Assembly: GCA_022605405.1 (NCBI GenBank)
Contig: JABYQQ010000007.1
Location: forward strand, 744,001 to 808,000
Direction of reading: 5' to 3'
DNA from: Earliella scabrosa
Lineage: Eukaryota > Basidiomycota > Agaricomycetes > Polyporales > Polyporaceae
DNA length: 64,000 bases
The notes under the pieces were generated by a model. That model did not search any database. It was not told where the DNA came from and was given only the letters and a program-made list of their open reading frames with translations. The translations under genes and the position numbers were made by a program. Numbering within the stretch: position 1 is the stretch's first letter; each line of letters begins with the position of its first letter. Below are positions 1 through 13,800 of the stretch, one piece after another.

Positions 1-1972
1 TCAAGCTGTGGTTCTGCTCATGTTGCGTCCGACCCCTAGAAACTTGTGCCGGCACCACTTACGAAAGGAAAACATTCCGCAGAGCTATGGACCGTCTGGT
101 CGGTATTTGGGGTCGCCTCGCGCTCACCGACCGTTACCACACCTGATATTCGCGCTCAGCCGGAAACCCCAACCGCAGCAGAGCGTCATGAACGCCGCTT
201 CCAGGAAGTGCGCTGGTGAGGTGAACGGAGATGCATGTATTGAGCTACTGAATGAACTTATCATTTAGACTTTGGCCCACACTGCTGGGACGGCCCTGCA
301 GGCAGCAGTCTGACGTAGATGGCAATGATCTGACATCGTGTACCATGCGACGACTCTCGCCTGGAACTCAGAATACAAATCATCCAAGTCGCTAGGCACC
401 TCAATCCTTGTGCGAAGCATAGCGCTCATCGTCGCCAGGGATGCAGTAGCGTACGTACGTCTATATCTCCTATTCCAGGATCCTGGCCCTGGCTTCACTC
501 ACCACGGCATGCATCCTTCATGGGGCGTACTTCCGCCGCACATCAACGGCCTCGATTCCTTCCACCGGAACATCGATATCGCGCATATCTTACCCAAGCT
601 GTCGGCGTGTCCACGAAGCCTGATCAGGCCCAACAGCGCGTCTCATACTTGTCATGACGTCCTCCGGGATACGACGAACCCAGAACGCATCTGTCGGTGG
701 CGGATGCGGTCTGTCAGGAGTTGAAACCATAGTCGTTTTGCCGATGACGCCGGGTTCCAAGAGTCGATTCCGGCTACAGTCTGGTGGCGGGTGTTTTCGC
801 CTGCTATTCTCAGCAATCAGACTGCTCCAATGGTGCTTTCCAATGCAGTCAAGGTGAAGTTTCTGACAAATCGGGCTACTGCATGCTGATAGCCCTTCCA
901 TTCCACTCGTTCACTCGCCTCCTATAGGCAGGTCGCTCATCTCCGTCTCGTGACCGCTTGGAACCCCTCAAGGACCCTGTGCATACGGTGCTGCAATGAT
1001 GCAGGGTGCAGACACACTGATTCCGCCGAGTCGTTGAGGGCTGGTCTTGCGCCGATATTTTGGGCTTAAGTTTCCTATTTGCTGCCTGCCGCTTGTCGCG
1101 CTACCCGCTCAATGTTCTGATCCCACAGAGGCATCGCCCACGAAGGTGGCCGCGCGTGGAGATCAGCTTCTCGGACGACTTAGGCTCATCCAGGTACAGC
1201 CAGTGCGCTCGATGAAAGTTTCGGACGCCTCACGGCGGCTGCTGGCGGCAAGACCAAAGAGCATGCGCCGTCGCCTTATATGTCTCATCTCTAGTGGGCG
1301 CCCCGCGTTTGGAAAGAAGCCACAGCGGCGACGAGGCGTTCTATCTGCCACGAAGACGCGCACTGCAGAACATGAACGCCTTCGGCCATCGGTCGGGGAT
1401 CAAGGCGGATTATACTGTGTGTATTCTCTTTTGCCGTCCACCGCTGCTTGGTCATTTTCCGCACTCAACGTGTCCGTTGGGAAGTAGCCACAAATTTTCT
1501 GTTCCGATGTCTATCCATCAAACGGAGCGCGACGAGCGACCACAGACGTACACCGCTGCGGCGCCCGTGTACGAAGCATGGAAGAGCAGGCCCCTGACGG
1601 GCAAATTAACGCACTCTCCAAGGATGGTCCCCTCAGCGACAGCAAGACTGGACACGCGATGCTCCTTGAGGCCTCACCGGAGGGAATCCAGGGACAACGA
1701 TCTATGGGAGTACAGCTTCCGCAACCATCATCGTTGTCACACTCATACACCCACAGTAGTCCTTGCAGGGTCATCAGTCACAAAGGCACGCTGGAATGTT
1801 CATCGGCGGTGGTCTACGGTCAGAAACCCTCGTGCGATCAGGGGAGCCAGGCCAGCCTCAACGCCACAGAAGGGCCGTCACTCTAGTTCGATCCTGCGCC
1901 GCCATCGATGCCTGCCAATTGCTCCATACACGTTACAGACCAACGATACGGATTCAGACAGTGTGGCAGCAG
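1..1972. other. No gene recognised
   Basis: Short open frames occur on both strands, but none shows a recognisable motif, compatible splice sites or a protein-like composition. The stretch lies beyond the 3' end of the amidohydrolase gene. It may be plain intergenic DNA or a decayed repeat; nothing more can be supported. Confidence 0.5.
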
Positions 1973-4066
1973 TCAGACGAGTTCCCGGCCATCCCGTTTG
2001 AACACCTTCCCTCCCTTCATGACGAACACGATGTTCGATTTGTCCACGGCGCTCTCGAAATCCTTCTCCAGGTCTCCCTTGGTGGCCACGATGTCCGCTG
2101 CGAACCCTCTTCTGATCACCCCGAACGGCACCTCGTTGTCGCCGACCTCGCGCGCGTCTTCTCCCAACTCTGCCACTCGTGCCAACCTCTCCGCGCCTTC
2201 CTCCCCTTCCCAAGCCATACTCCGGATAGTCGTCCAGCCGCCCAGTGTGGCCCAGCGCAAGACATGCCGCCAATCCGCCCCTAGGCGCACCATCAATTTC
2301 ATCTCCAACGCGTTGTCCCCGTGCGGGAATGGCCCCGTGTCTCCGCCGCACGCGATGTTTCTGACGCCGTGCCGTAGGGCTTTCCTGAAGTTCTGCGCCG
2401 CCTTGTCCCACATGCCTCCAGGAAGCTTCGCGCCGTCTAACGTGTAGAACACGGATAGGGTGGGCACCCAGACCACGGTCGACTTCGCGACGGCCTCGAC
2501 CAAGCCGTCCGCCATCTCGCTTCCATGTTCTAACGTGTCGACGCCGCCGTTCTCCGGCAGGAGCTCCGCCCGCCACACATGCGAGTGAGCGGCGACCTTG
2601 ACGCCAAGCTGCCTGGCGGTCGAGATGAGTGCCTTGAGCTCGCCGTTCGAGAAGGTCTGGATGGAAGTGCTCGCCACCCGCTTCGAAACGTCCGCCATCC
2701 GCGTGCGCACACGGTAGTCTAAACGTAAAGACGCGGTCCGGGCGATAGGTAAGCTGCCCGAGCCATCGCGTTCGAGATTCATGCTCTGTGCGGTACTCAC
2801 CTGCGTACACCTATCCGGCACAGATTCGTACGTCAAGGTTACCGGACCGCTCGGGCACGATTCAGGAAGATCAACACTACCTTGATCCAGTCCGCTCCTG
2901 CGCCGACCTGCTTGCGGACCGCCTTGGTGCATTCTGCTTCCCCGTCGACGAATACGGCGCCGGTCACGCACTCGACGCCGTCCTGGTGCAGATGAAGCTT
3001 GCTTTTCGGGCCTGGACCGAGGGTCCAGGGTCCAGACGGCTCAGCCACGAGCCCTTCGAGTCTTTGTCAGAAGACGCAGGACGCACCGTAGCTTCCACTC
3101 GCGATGATAGCCCGATTAGCGCAGAAATATCGGGGCCCAGGAATCAGCGGTTTCGGCCCAGACAAGCACTTTCTGAGCTGGATGTCGGCGTCTTCCGCGC
3201 CTTCTGTTCCTAGGTCCCTGCACACAGACTCGAGGTGAGTCACGCCGTCACCCTTTGGGCATTCCCGACGCGCAGCGCGATCAGGGATGTCCGTCTCCCC
3301 GAACGTGGCCCAGAATAGAGTTTCTAAAGCGGTTCGTTGAATGAATGAAATACACACCGAACTGCGGTGTATCCCGCCATTAGCGTTCGCTTCGCATGGA
3401 CGGTGGCGCGGACGGTGCGTTCGACCAAACTCTCTTGAGTCAATTGGTCCTCCCATGTGGTTTCCGCGTACGGGTGAAGGAACACTGCAGGGCCGCGTCA
3501 GCTCACATAACCTCCTGCCACCGCCTGCCAGGCCTACAACTCAAAGTTTCGGGGCTATACGACCGGCGAGCGAACAGCACGCGGACGGCCGCTCTCCCCC
3601 CGCGTCCCGACTACGCCCTGCGCACTAATAGCCCACGCTAACACGAAGGGGACGATCCGGGAGGGCCACACCACCGCATCAGGGCCAAACGCGAGTCGAC
3701 AAGCACGGACTCACTGTGCACATGCGCGTCCACGAACCCGGGCAGGACCGTCGCCTCGCTCAGGTCGACCGCGTGCGCCCCGGAGAAGTCCGCCCCGCCG
3801 AGCTCCTGGTCCGTGTACGGCTGCACGTCGAGGACGAGCCCCCGCGCCTGCGAGACGGTCACCACGCGCCGCGGCAGCAGCTGCAGCGTGTCCGGGTCGA
3901 ACAGCTTCCCCGCGTAGATCTTCACGAGGGGCTCCTCCTCCTCCTCTGCTGGGCTGCCGGACGATCGCGCCCTCGGCGGGTCCGCGCCGGGCACGTTTTG
4001 CGCTACGAGGGCATGCCCCGCGTTCAGGACGGCTGCCGGCGGGCCTGCGGTGGCGATCCGCTCCAT
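1973..4066 (-). CDS. Metal-dependent amidohydrolase (imidazolonepropionase/prolidase-like), six exons
   Basis: Exons on the minus strand are 4066-3715, 3484-3358, 3217-3087, 3011-2881, 2810-2801 and 2718-1973. Together they give a closed frame of 498 codons plus stop. Exon 1 ends in DAHVH, the HxH metal-binding motif; exon 2 continues with LHPYAETTWEDQ; exon 3 carries the conserved RDLGTEGA. Exon 6 has AAHSH, DTLEHGS and GGDTGPF, supplying the other histidines and the aspartate expected of the amidohydrolase fold. Exon 5 is only 10 nt and restores the sequence WIK-VYA-DYR between its neighbours. The start chosen is MERIATAG; an in-frame ATG near 4193 would add a Pro/Thr-rich leader. The family hydrolyses cyclic amides, dipeptides or related C-N bonds; the substrate cannot be told from sequence. 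No signal peptide is evident with the chosen start. Confidence 0.85.
2801..2810 (-). other. 10-nt microexon of the amidohydrolase gene
   Basis: On the minus strand the ten bases GTGTACGCAG are preceded by an acceptor (gatag) and followed by a strong donor (gtgagt). They encode Val-Tyr-Ala plus the first base of an Asp codon. The upstream exon ends in phase 0 (ATC AAG) and the downstream exon starts with AC TAC. Including the microexon joins the two in frame and restores a stretch typical of this family. Without it the downstream exon would be read in the wrong frame. Confidence 0.85.
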
Positions 4067-5448
4067 CGCAAGAACTCGAGTCTGTGATAGGCCGGGGATG
4101 GGTGTTGGGATCGGGATCGTCGTGCGCGGAGCCCCGGCCGGGGTGCTCGTTGGTGGTCGAGCTGAGCGATCGCGAGGGTGGGGTGGGATGTGCATGCTCC
4201 CGTTCGCAAACAGAGTTTCGCTGCTGCGGGGGGAGCCAGCAGACACGTACGGCCGAAACGACGACGGCGGGTGCAGTCCTGAACACACGCGTCCGCCCAA
4301 CGCTCCGGCCTCGTGGGTGCCCGAGTGCAGAAAACAGGAATACGAATGGTGTGTTTTTTCTGCACGCTTTTTCTGGTCGCTCGCACGGTGGACGGGGAGG
4401 CGCCGTCGTCGCGGGATGGCCCGGCTCCGGGCCGAGCGCGCAACACTTGCGTACATGTCAGACGGGTGACCCGATCGTGATCGGCGTCCGTGACGTCCAG
4501 ACCTCGCGCGCGTGAGTTACAGTACTCGTCCGTGTTCCGCGAGCTGTCTCAAACGCGTCCAATGCATCTGGTGACGGCCAGACAACAATACACCAAGCGT
4601 CGGGATGCACGAAATGAAATACGCGGGGCTCTCGTGCGCGTCGCGTGCCCCTCGTCGCGTACGCATCCACCCGACGTCACTGCTGCGTGGGTCACTGGGC
4701 TGACACAAGACCTCGCGGGAGAACCGTACATAGTACGCCAGCTCTCGGAACAGAAACGTCAACACGTCTCGCCGGGGCCACGAGCAGCGGCGTTGACACC
4801 TCCGGACACACCAAGCCCAACGCAAGCCGCCGCCGCCGTGCTGTGTGTGACCCGGGAAGCGTGAACTTTCCATACCCGTACCAGACCGACATGAGCGTTC
4901 TCCCGCCGTCATGCGGTGGCCACACCACAGTGGCCACACAACCCCCGATCGCGAACGAACCACAACCCTGAACCACAGCGCACGGGGCGCACCAAGTCCA
5001 AGGGGGGGAGAACGTAGATGCGAGATAAAGATCGGCGGGCGATATATCTGTTTGTATATTTACGCGATCCATAGGGGTACACATGTGGTCTCGTGGAGTC
5101 ACCAGAAATGAAAGGGAGCCAGTCAAATATGGGAATCAGGTTCGCGTCGCGCGCACGAGGTACGTATGTGTACAGCGAGTCAATCACAGGGACAGGACCC
5201 TGGCCGACGCCAGGCGCCAATCCCCTGCGGCATAAAAACAACCATGGAGACACGTGTGTGGGGAGCGAGGGATGATAGCATGTACAGTACGAATTGCGGA
5301 CAGGGATTGAGGTAGTGAAGTAGTCTAGAGATGCAAATAGGTGTCCGTGACAGCTATATGATACAGTATCGATACCGTTGACCCAGAGAAAACGTCCGAA
5401 CTGACTAAATGATAAACATAGACGTACATAACAGGTTTCCGCGCCCTG
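4067..5448. other. Intergenic region, no gene seen
   Basis: This lies between the 5' end of the amidohydrolase gene and the 3' end of the F-box-like gene, both on the minus strand. It should hold the amidohydrolase promoter and the terminator region of the F-box-like gene. No coding segment, tRNA or repeat was recognised. Confidence 0.5.
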
Positions 5449-7849
5449 TCACCTTGAATCGCGCTCAGAAGGCGCCGCCGTATGCAGAGAGGAGGACGGA
5501 GTATGTGGTAGTGGTGAAGGGGGACGTGGACTGGTGTCTTCAACGCGACTGAGCGCGAACGGGCCTTCGACGGGGATCGCCTGGATGTTCTCCGCGTATG
5601 AGCGCCACGAGCCTACGAAGTTCCTCTCGCCCACCATGTAGCCGCGGAAAATGGCCTTACCGGCGGCAGGGAACAATGTGGGTACGCGAACGAGGACGAT
5701 GAGGCCGTCCCACCTGCGGACGCGGCCGTAAAAGCGGAAATGATGCCACGCTTCGCCGTGGCGAGGTAGCGTCTGTGCACGGCGCGACGACACGCAGCAT
5801 AAGCAACGCACAAACCCCTCTCAGCACCAAGCATGCACGACGCACCTCGCCCGTGATGATGACGTCCTCGACGCCATCGCACTCCCTCTCCAGAAGCCCG
5901 GCGTTGCGGAACTCGGGGACGCCGTCCGTCATCATCTCGTCGCGCAACGCCTCCGTGTCCGGGTCGCGCTCGAGCATCATATGCCGCGTGCGCACGATGT
6001 TATCCGGATCGCTTTCGTCGCCAAAGAAGTACGAGACGTCGGATTCGATGGAGCTGACGCTTCCGCGACGATCCCGGGGAGCCGGCTCAATCTCCGCGTC
6101 TTCGTCCGTGTCGACTGCGTCCTCGTCCGCGTCCACGGCGTGAGCGCCGACGGGCTGCTCCGCTGCGACTGCCTCATGACGCGCAGCACGCTCGCGGATC
6201 CTGAGGTGCTCCTGCGTTGCGCGCAGGAGGCATCCGGTGCACTTGGAGGGATCGTGCGAATTGGGCTTACCCTCGACGTAGTCCTCGTACCGGAAGATCT
6301 GGCTGTGCGCACCAGATACGCTAATCTTGAGCGAGTTGCCGACATGGTGGTATTCGAAGGAGTTCGGGAGATAGCCGTTCATGAGGCCGTCGTCGAATCC
6401 GCGCTGTGTTCCCCCAGTGGGTACGGGGCGAGCCGGGCTGATGCAGTGATGTTCGCGGAAGCGGACGTACACGGGCACTTCCACAAGAGAAGGGAAGGCT
6501 GCGACGTCAGGCATGTCCGTCCCGTGGACCATCTCACGGTACCTAAACAAATCGGGAATCTACGACGGAGAAGTCAGAGAGCCGGATTGAGAAAGAGACG
6601 ATCCAGGAAACCACGCACCTGCATTCGACCGGCGAACATGCCAACTATGGAACCCAACGTGTACCCCACGGGTCTGGGCGGGAGATCGCGGTACGGGTCG
6701 ATACAGTTCGTCAGGCGGTGCCAGTCATTATCGAACCTGCAGCTGGGAGACGGAGAGACTCCATGCCACGCAGGGTCAAGTTCCGCGGGCCTTGGGGCGT
6801 CTAGCAGGCGTCCAGGAGGGCGGTAGAGTTTAACACCTCTGATCGAAGCCCACTCAATGAAGTCCGCCTGTGTGGGACGTACTCCGTCGACGGGGTTGGC
6901 ATGTGCGCGATCGAGCGGCAGGACGGAGGGAGGGTCATATGGGACGGCTTCAGCGAGCATGAGGAAGACCATCTTCGCACCTAGGCCGAGGATGGGGGAC
7001 ATAATGGGGATGTCGCGGCCATAGTGGATGACCCGCTCCATGACCATGAGTGGTTCGCGGTACATGGGGAAGTAGGCGAACGCCGTGCCTTCAGGGAACT
7101 GGCTGTTGTCGCGTAAGGACTCGTGAATGGGAAAATGGAAATGGTTATCCGGGGCGAAAAACGGCGAGTACTGGAGGGTCGCGATCGCGAAAGGACGCAA
7201 GAGGTCCATGTAACGCGCGCGCCGCTCAGGAATGATGGCTTGAAGACGCTCTACGAGGATCCTTGTGCGGTGCGAATAAAGTTTCATAAGCGCGGGACGT
7301 ACCTGGGGTCATCGTGTACCAGAAGAGCCAGACGGCAAGCGCATTTGGCGTGATATCAAGCGGCCATCCGGTAGTAGAGGGCATGCGGTGGGCCCAGAGA
7401 CGCGTCTCGATGTAGGTGTCAAGAAGGAGGTCGAGACGGGCGTACTGCATGAGGTGGAGGTAATTGCGACCGTCATTCTCCATGAACATGATGTAGGCGG
7501 TCCAGAGGTCGCTGAGGAGGTTCTCGGAGTCGAGGTTACCGGCGCGGAGGCGCTTGAGGGCGAGGGTCTGTTTCTTAAGCTGGAAGGCGAGCTCGGAGTT
7601 GGTGAGGGCCGCGCCGAGACGGCGGGAGGCGGCGCGGGAGTCGAACTGCCTGCGGTATATCCTTGCGAGGAGGAGCTTACTGTTGACGGTGAGAATGTCG
7701 GCTATGTACCTGCATACGCGGAGAAGCGGGGGGAGATGGCGGGGAGGGCCGAGGGGGTCAGTGGACCCGAGTTCTTCTGCGACGGCGAGAATGACATCGT
7801 GGGGGAGGCGGGAGCAGAAGCGAGAGGCAGGCTGGTGGTACAAGGCCAT
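5449..7849 (-). CDS. F-box-like conserved protein, four exons
   Basis: Exons 7849-7303, 7250-6619, 6559-5846 and 5772-5449 join at clean GT..AG introns of 52, 59 and 73 nt. They give 738 codons. The start is followed closely by RLPHDVILAVAEEL, which resembles the beginning of an F-box (LP..ii..i...L). An acidic, Asp/Glu-rich linker sits in exon 3. Exon 4 carries a C-terminal block with GEAWHHFRFYGRV, DGLIVLVRVP and FRGYMVGERNFVGSWR. From memory of the family, this block recurs in F-box-like proteins of Agaricomycetes. F-box proteins recruit substrates to SCF ubiquitin ligases, but the match is short, so that role is an inference. The last roughly 40 residues are Pro/Ser-rich and probably disordered. 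Confidence 0.8.
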
Positions 7850-10800
7850 GGGCGGAGGGAGGGCTAGGCGGGGCGAATGAGGAGGGACATGGCTGTCGGG
7901 AGAGAGGGACTTTTATCTCTTCGAACTTGACGATGGCGTCTATTCAGGGAACCTGGCGTGGCTGGCGTGGCGGAGCGGAGAGAAGGAGAGACGGAGGACG
8001 ACCGGAGTTGACTCTCTCCTCATCCTCGCTGTCACACACGGTCACACAAGATCTGATCGGCCTTGTCCGCATATGGGCGACGACAGGGCAGCGTACGACC
8101 TGGTGCCGCCCATCGCCTCCTCCGTCGAGCCCTCGCCCTCGCCAGAGCCCTCGCCCTCGACCACCGCGGCCGCGGATGAGGGCGGCGCGCGTCGCTGGCC
8201 GCGCGCTGGGGCTGCACGCTGCGCGTCGAGCGCGCCTCGCCGTCGCCCGCGTCGCCCCCCGTATCCCCGCTGCACAGCGCTGCAGGGATCGCGCCGGGCA
8301 GGACATTCCATACGCACCTCGAGCTCGGCTCGCCCCATGCGCCATAGCAAGTCCCCGTCGCCCGTTTCGGACGAGCATCCCATCAAGCCATCTATTCTTG
8401 TCTTCTGCGCTATCGCCCCACCCGTGCCAGTCCTCACTCCGCCGTCTTCTCGCACTCTTCTCTCGCGCTTTCCTCCGCCGTCTCTTCCGCCCCTTTCCCA
8501 ACTCGTGCCCGCTTCGCTCTCCTCCTGATCCACTCCCCCTCGCTCTCCTTCCCCACGCCTGTCCATTACAAACCCCCGCTTCTTCCCCTTGCTCGGGCCT
8601 CCTAGCCCTTTCTCGTAACCATTACCGACGCCCTGAACGCTTCAAGCTCCGTCCCACGCGAGCCATGTCGTCACCCCTCCTCTCCTCTCCTGCCGCCCAG
8701 CCCTGCGCTCCGGCCCACCGCTCTTCCAGCTCTCGTCGCTCCCGCTAACAGACCATACGCGCTCGACACTCCTGCCACCGTTCTGCCCCAACACATTGTG
8801 CGTACGCCGCCTGTGTCTCGGGCCTTGTGTGTAGCGTGCCCTGCTCTCAATAAATGATCAGACCCCGGTGCCTCATGCGCACGATTCACGTCCTCAACCC
8901 AGTCCCATCTGTCCTATCCTCGCACAAAAAGTGCAAGGGCCCATCGCACCTATACTAAGGTCTCGACACCGCCACCTCGCATCGCAGACGGAGTGGTGGA
9001 GTTGCGACCCTCGACCTCCTTCTTTTCGTCCGCCTTGCGCTCTTGGTCCCCTTCTCTTCTCAAGCGGACTCTCAATTCTCCTCGAACCGCAGCCCGACGT
9101 CGTTGATCTCTCTCACGTCTTTCTCGCACCCGGCCTCCGACCGTCGACCTCCGAGCTTTCGCGACTGTTACGGGCGGTTTGTGTGTGCGTGCGGATCCTA
9201 TGCGTGAGCGCCAGCGTTCTTAGCGTGTTCTTCCGAAAATACAGGGCGCCCACCACACGGTTCGCGTCGACGTCAGCGAGCTCGCCGACAAATAAGTCGA
9301 GGACACGCCTCCAGATGCACGGTTTCTCTGCCTCCGACGGTTGAGAACATCAGTGGACCCTCGCGAGGGTTTGTCAGCGACATATCGTGGCCACAGCAGC
9401 CTTCCCGCGCGCCTTCTTCGGGGAGTTTCCCGAACCGGACGAGATCTCCCAGATCCTCTCCCGCGGATGGCGCCGGCGCGCATACAATGACTGTTGACAG
9501 TCGCATCATCCTCCCAAGCTCGCTCTCAGCCTCTTCCACTTCGCCCTTCCCTCCGAACTTCCAACGTCCATTTCATCAATGAGCACGCACAGGCGACGTT
9601 CGACGCTCTTGCGCTCATCCTACGCGTCCACCAAGCGAACATCAGCTTGGACATGGCGAAGACCGCGCTCGTCGCAGGATTCCTCGCGACCCTTCATCCC
9701 AGTACGGGCTCGCTCCACGGACGTTCCTTAATTCACTCCTGGCGCGGCATACGCGGGTACGCGGCCGCGGGGACTCTGCCCGCTTCCTGGTCGTCGGCCT
9801 GATCTTCGCAACCATTACGTCTCCTGTACGAAACTCTGGCCATTACACCCGCTCTTCGAGCTTCAAGTCGCCGCCCAATTCTGCTGCGGGGCGGGACTCG
9901 GACGGTGCACCGCTGCCCCGAGCTCGCCCACGTCGACGCGCACGTCTATAATGGTCTGTGCTCTCTCTACTCCCCATTCAACGCATTCTTACTCCGCCTG
10001 CAGCATGTCCGGCGTATTCCGACTGCTGTGGGAGCTATACTCTGTCTGGACGGTCGACAGAGGCGGGGCGCGCTGACGTCTCATTTCCTGTCGACGCTTG
10101 CTCCGAATGTTCCCTGGAGCGTCCGAACAACGCCTGCTTATCTGACCATGTCACGCCGGCAAGAGGTTAGGTGCGTCGCGGGAAGGAAAGCCGAGTCTGG
10201 CGGCGCTGATTGGCGAGTGCGCGAAGGGACGGGGATCTAAAGGGAATGTGCAGCTGGCCGCAGGTGAGCAAGCGCGATTCAGAGCCAGTGACACGTTTGT
10301 CAGGGAGGCCACGACATTGACGAATTCCTGGTGCTGGTGCTCACCCCAGATGGCCCCGTCGCGGCCCACGCATGCAGTCGGCGGCGATGATCGCATGATA
10401 GAACCGCTGGTGCGCCCTGTGCGCATTCTTGGTGCAGTTACGCTCCCGAGCGCCACGTACGGCGCGAATGGACGATATGTGACAGTCCTCGTCCAGAACG
10501 TCGCGAGTCGCGTCGGTCGAGCTTCGCACAAACACCGCACATGTAGGACAACTCCCGGTCGGGGACGCTACAGGACGCGACACTGAATAGGAGGACATGG
10601 CAGAACGTGAGTGTGTCTCGACCTCTGTTCATGCAGAGTGTGCGCGACGGGCTCCATGCGGGCATACACATACGGAGGTTGCCATGCTCACGAGCGCGCA
10701 GGCTTATTCTGGTTACTGCATGCAGTGCTGGACGAGTTTAATACATGCTCGTTTTGGCACGGCAGGGGTGCGCCACAAGGGCGGGACTCCTCTCTTCCCT

Positions 10801-13800
10801 CGCTCTTTGCCGAGACTAACAACTGGCAGCTTTCCTTTACACACCACGTCCACGACCGCACCGCGACCACTGCCCGGCGTCCGCGGATTGTGCCCGGGCG
10901 GACAGTACGTGTTGCAGGACGCGGGCCTGGCGAACGTGCGCATCCGGGACGAGTCGCAATTAATGCACCGCCAGCGCAAGCTCCGGCCACGCACCCGCCG
11001 CCGAGGCGTGACAACCGAGCAGAAAAGTCCCGGTTTGGCGCGGCTTCGCGGCGTGTTGTGCGCCCTTCGACGCTTCGCGTGCGGCCATCGTCAGCAGCGC
11101 TGACTGCGACCCATCCGCGTTCACGTTGACCCGGCGAGGCGAACCGGTGTGCAAGCGATGCGCATAGGCAATCATCAATAATATCTTCATCACTTATTGA
11201 GTGCGCCCGATCGCCCTCTCCAGAGTCCAGAGTCCGTCTTCCTCGGCGCCAGCAATTCGCAGGGTGAGTTTGATTCACTTACGCCTTGCTTTTGACATTC
11301 TCGTCATCTCGGAGTCAGGAGCACACGGTCTCGCTGAATGGTTGCATGCCAGAATGCGTATCATATGCGCTGTAAGTCCTCGATACACCATCCCTGACGA
11401 GTCGCATTCTGACCACATGTGTTTGCAAGTTCCAGAACGTTTGCCGGAACTGGTTATATGCACTCAATATGGTTACCTCGATGCAACCCTGGATGGTTGT
11501 GGGTGGTATGTTGTTTCATCCCGTGCCTCTCCCTAGGCTGAAGCGCTGCTTTTGCAATATACCCTTCTACATGCCAGGCGATATCGACCGTCCCCTGCTG
11601 CTCGCAACGTAACGACGCACGATGGACATTGGACCCATGACCGCAGCTCTATCACCATTCTTGACGGCGGCCAGCTCGGTGTTTGGTATCAGCGAAACTC
11701 CGCTGGTGCTCGTGATTGCACTTTTCGGGGGACAGCTATGTTGTCGCTCCTCAGGGCACGTCCGTCGGGATGCTATCAAATCGGAGTGCGTCGGACGCCC
11801 CGTCGTGTGCGTTCGCTTGAATATCATCTCACCGCCCTCCGATCTGCTGCCGGGCCACTTTCCCTTCTCTTCTCCCTGCCGCGCTGAACTTCGATTCACT
11901 ATAACGGGAGAAGCTTTATGGCATTATCTGCGTTCTGGATTCCTTACGCCCTCCAGCGTTAAGATCGGGAGCCCTCATCACGTTGACGTGCTCCGCTTTT
12001 TGTCCACGTCCACTTCTTTCGACGACCCAAGAGAGGCTGGGGTGGGAACGCCAACCCGTCGTACGCTCGCAGCGACGCGCGATCCGGACGATTTGCTAAG
12101 TCCCAACTCAACTTTTCAGTGCCTCCGGGAAGACACAATCGCCAAATGGAGCACCCGAACGGTCGCCTCAGGCTCCAGCGAAGTGCTCGCTTGACTCCTC
12201 CGTTAGGCCGCCGATGCTGATGTGCGCGTTCCCACAGGTGCGTAGCCCTATCGTGGCTCCTCGTATGCGTGCGGTACGGCGCGCCAGCCTTTGGGAAACC
12301 CCCACGGCTAATCCTGATTGCATCCACAGCGGACCGGCGAATTATTCGCTGGCGGGCCCAGCCACGCAAGGGCGGCTCGCACTTGAGAGACCGTCGTCCG
12401 AGTCGGCTCCGCCTGAACGGCGCCCCCCGCCACTCCGACGCCCGATTAGTCGCGCAGTGATGAAGCCACTGAGGCCTCGATCATTGGGAGCCAAATCTTA
12501 GTCGATGGAGATGCTTCCACTTCTGGTCGAACGAGCCACGCAAGCCACTACTTCGGACGACCTACACGCCTCCGCAGCGTCCTGGCTGGCTTGCTCTGTG
12601 TCCGGTCCTCGGCCGACGTCGTGTCCGATGGATGTGGTTGCGGCCGGCTGCGGGGTGCGTCCATTGGCATGGGTGGGCTCGACTCGCGGCTAGAAGGGTG
12701 CGTGCGGGGCAACGGTGCTCCGGCTTCGCCGCCCGGAGCTTTCTGCAGTAGCGGAAACAGCAATCTGCTGGCCGTTTCAGGTGCGGGTATTTTCGTAGCA
12801 TCAACGCGTCTGCGTCTGCTGATAGACACCGGAGAACCTCAGTGGGGAGGGGCAGGGGGGCGTCTCCTGGCCGAGCCTCTGCCAGTCGCGCTCGTCCACG
12901 CGAAGGTGCGCACCTGCCTCGTACGTCTTCTTGCTCGCTGTTTTGTGACACATCATCAGCCAAGGCGGACAGCGGCGGCGGTTTACGCGCCGTTTTCCAT
13001 AGCACCCGCGAAGGTTCTCGCTCCACAGCCCTCGAGGCACGGTTCCCCGGTCAGCCTCAGGCTGATGCATCGTGTGTGGCATGTCGTTACGCGCCACCAC
13101 CACTACCTGCGACGCAACGCGGATCGCCTTGGAAATGTGCGTGGCCAGACCTTCGCACTCGGGGTCTGACGAACGTTCTTATCTTCTCCCCAGGAAGGCT
13201 CTCATGACATGGCTGCAGAAGTCCGGCCTGGCGGACGCTGGCTGGCGTCACATGGGAAAGGCGCGCCTTTCATGTCCGTCGTCTGTGCTCCTTGCTATCT
13301 GCGTTTGGCAAGTCGGACGAGCGATGCCGTTCTGCACGGACATGGCCTTTCGACGATTCCTGGCAGTTTCTGCCGCCGTCTTTCGCGGGCAACGTGGGGC
13401 CGTCGAGAACTGACGATTGTCTTGCGGCCAGGCACCGAGAAAATGCGGTATAGCTTCGACTTCAGCATCCACCCGCTCGAAGCCGAAGTTCCGATAGCAG
13501 GCGGTCAAGAAGGCCTGCCAGGGTACGCGAAGAGGTTGCTACTCGCGACCGTCGTGTGATTGACGGCGCGGGCTACCGCAATGGTTCTCAGAGCAGAGCT
13601 TGAATTCTCGCCCTGCGAATTCGGACGGTGCCATTGGATTGGACGTATAAGACGACGGGAACGTGCATGTTGGCCCCAGTATGTCCATTCTCAGTGCCAG
13701 ACATGCGGCATTACTGACTATGTCATCATCACCGGCAACGAGGTCACACCGCTGTCTTTCAGAGTTATGCTTGTCTGATAGTTGGGACACGAGGCGGGCC

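Noticed and set aside
3218..3715. The amidohydrolase gene at first looked frameshifted between its HxH motif and TTVRDLG-type segment
   Set aside because: An exon at 3484-3358 with proper acceptor and donor (LHPYAETTWEDQ ... MAGYTAVR) bridges the gap in frame, so the gene is intact.
7927..8748. Long open frames on both strands in the CT-rich stretch
   Set aside because: They are Arg/Ser/Pro runs caused by base composition, with no motif, no splice support and overlapping frames on both strands.
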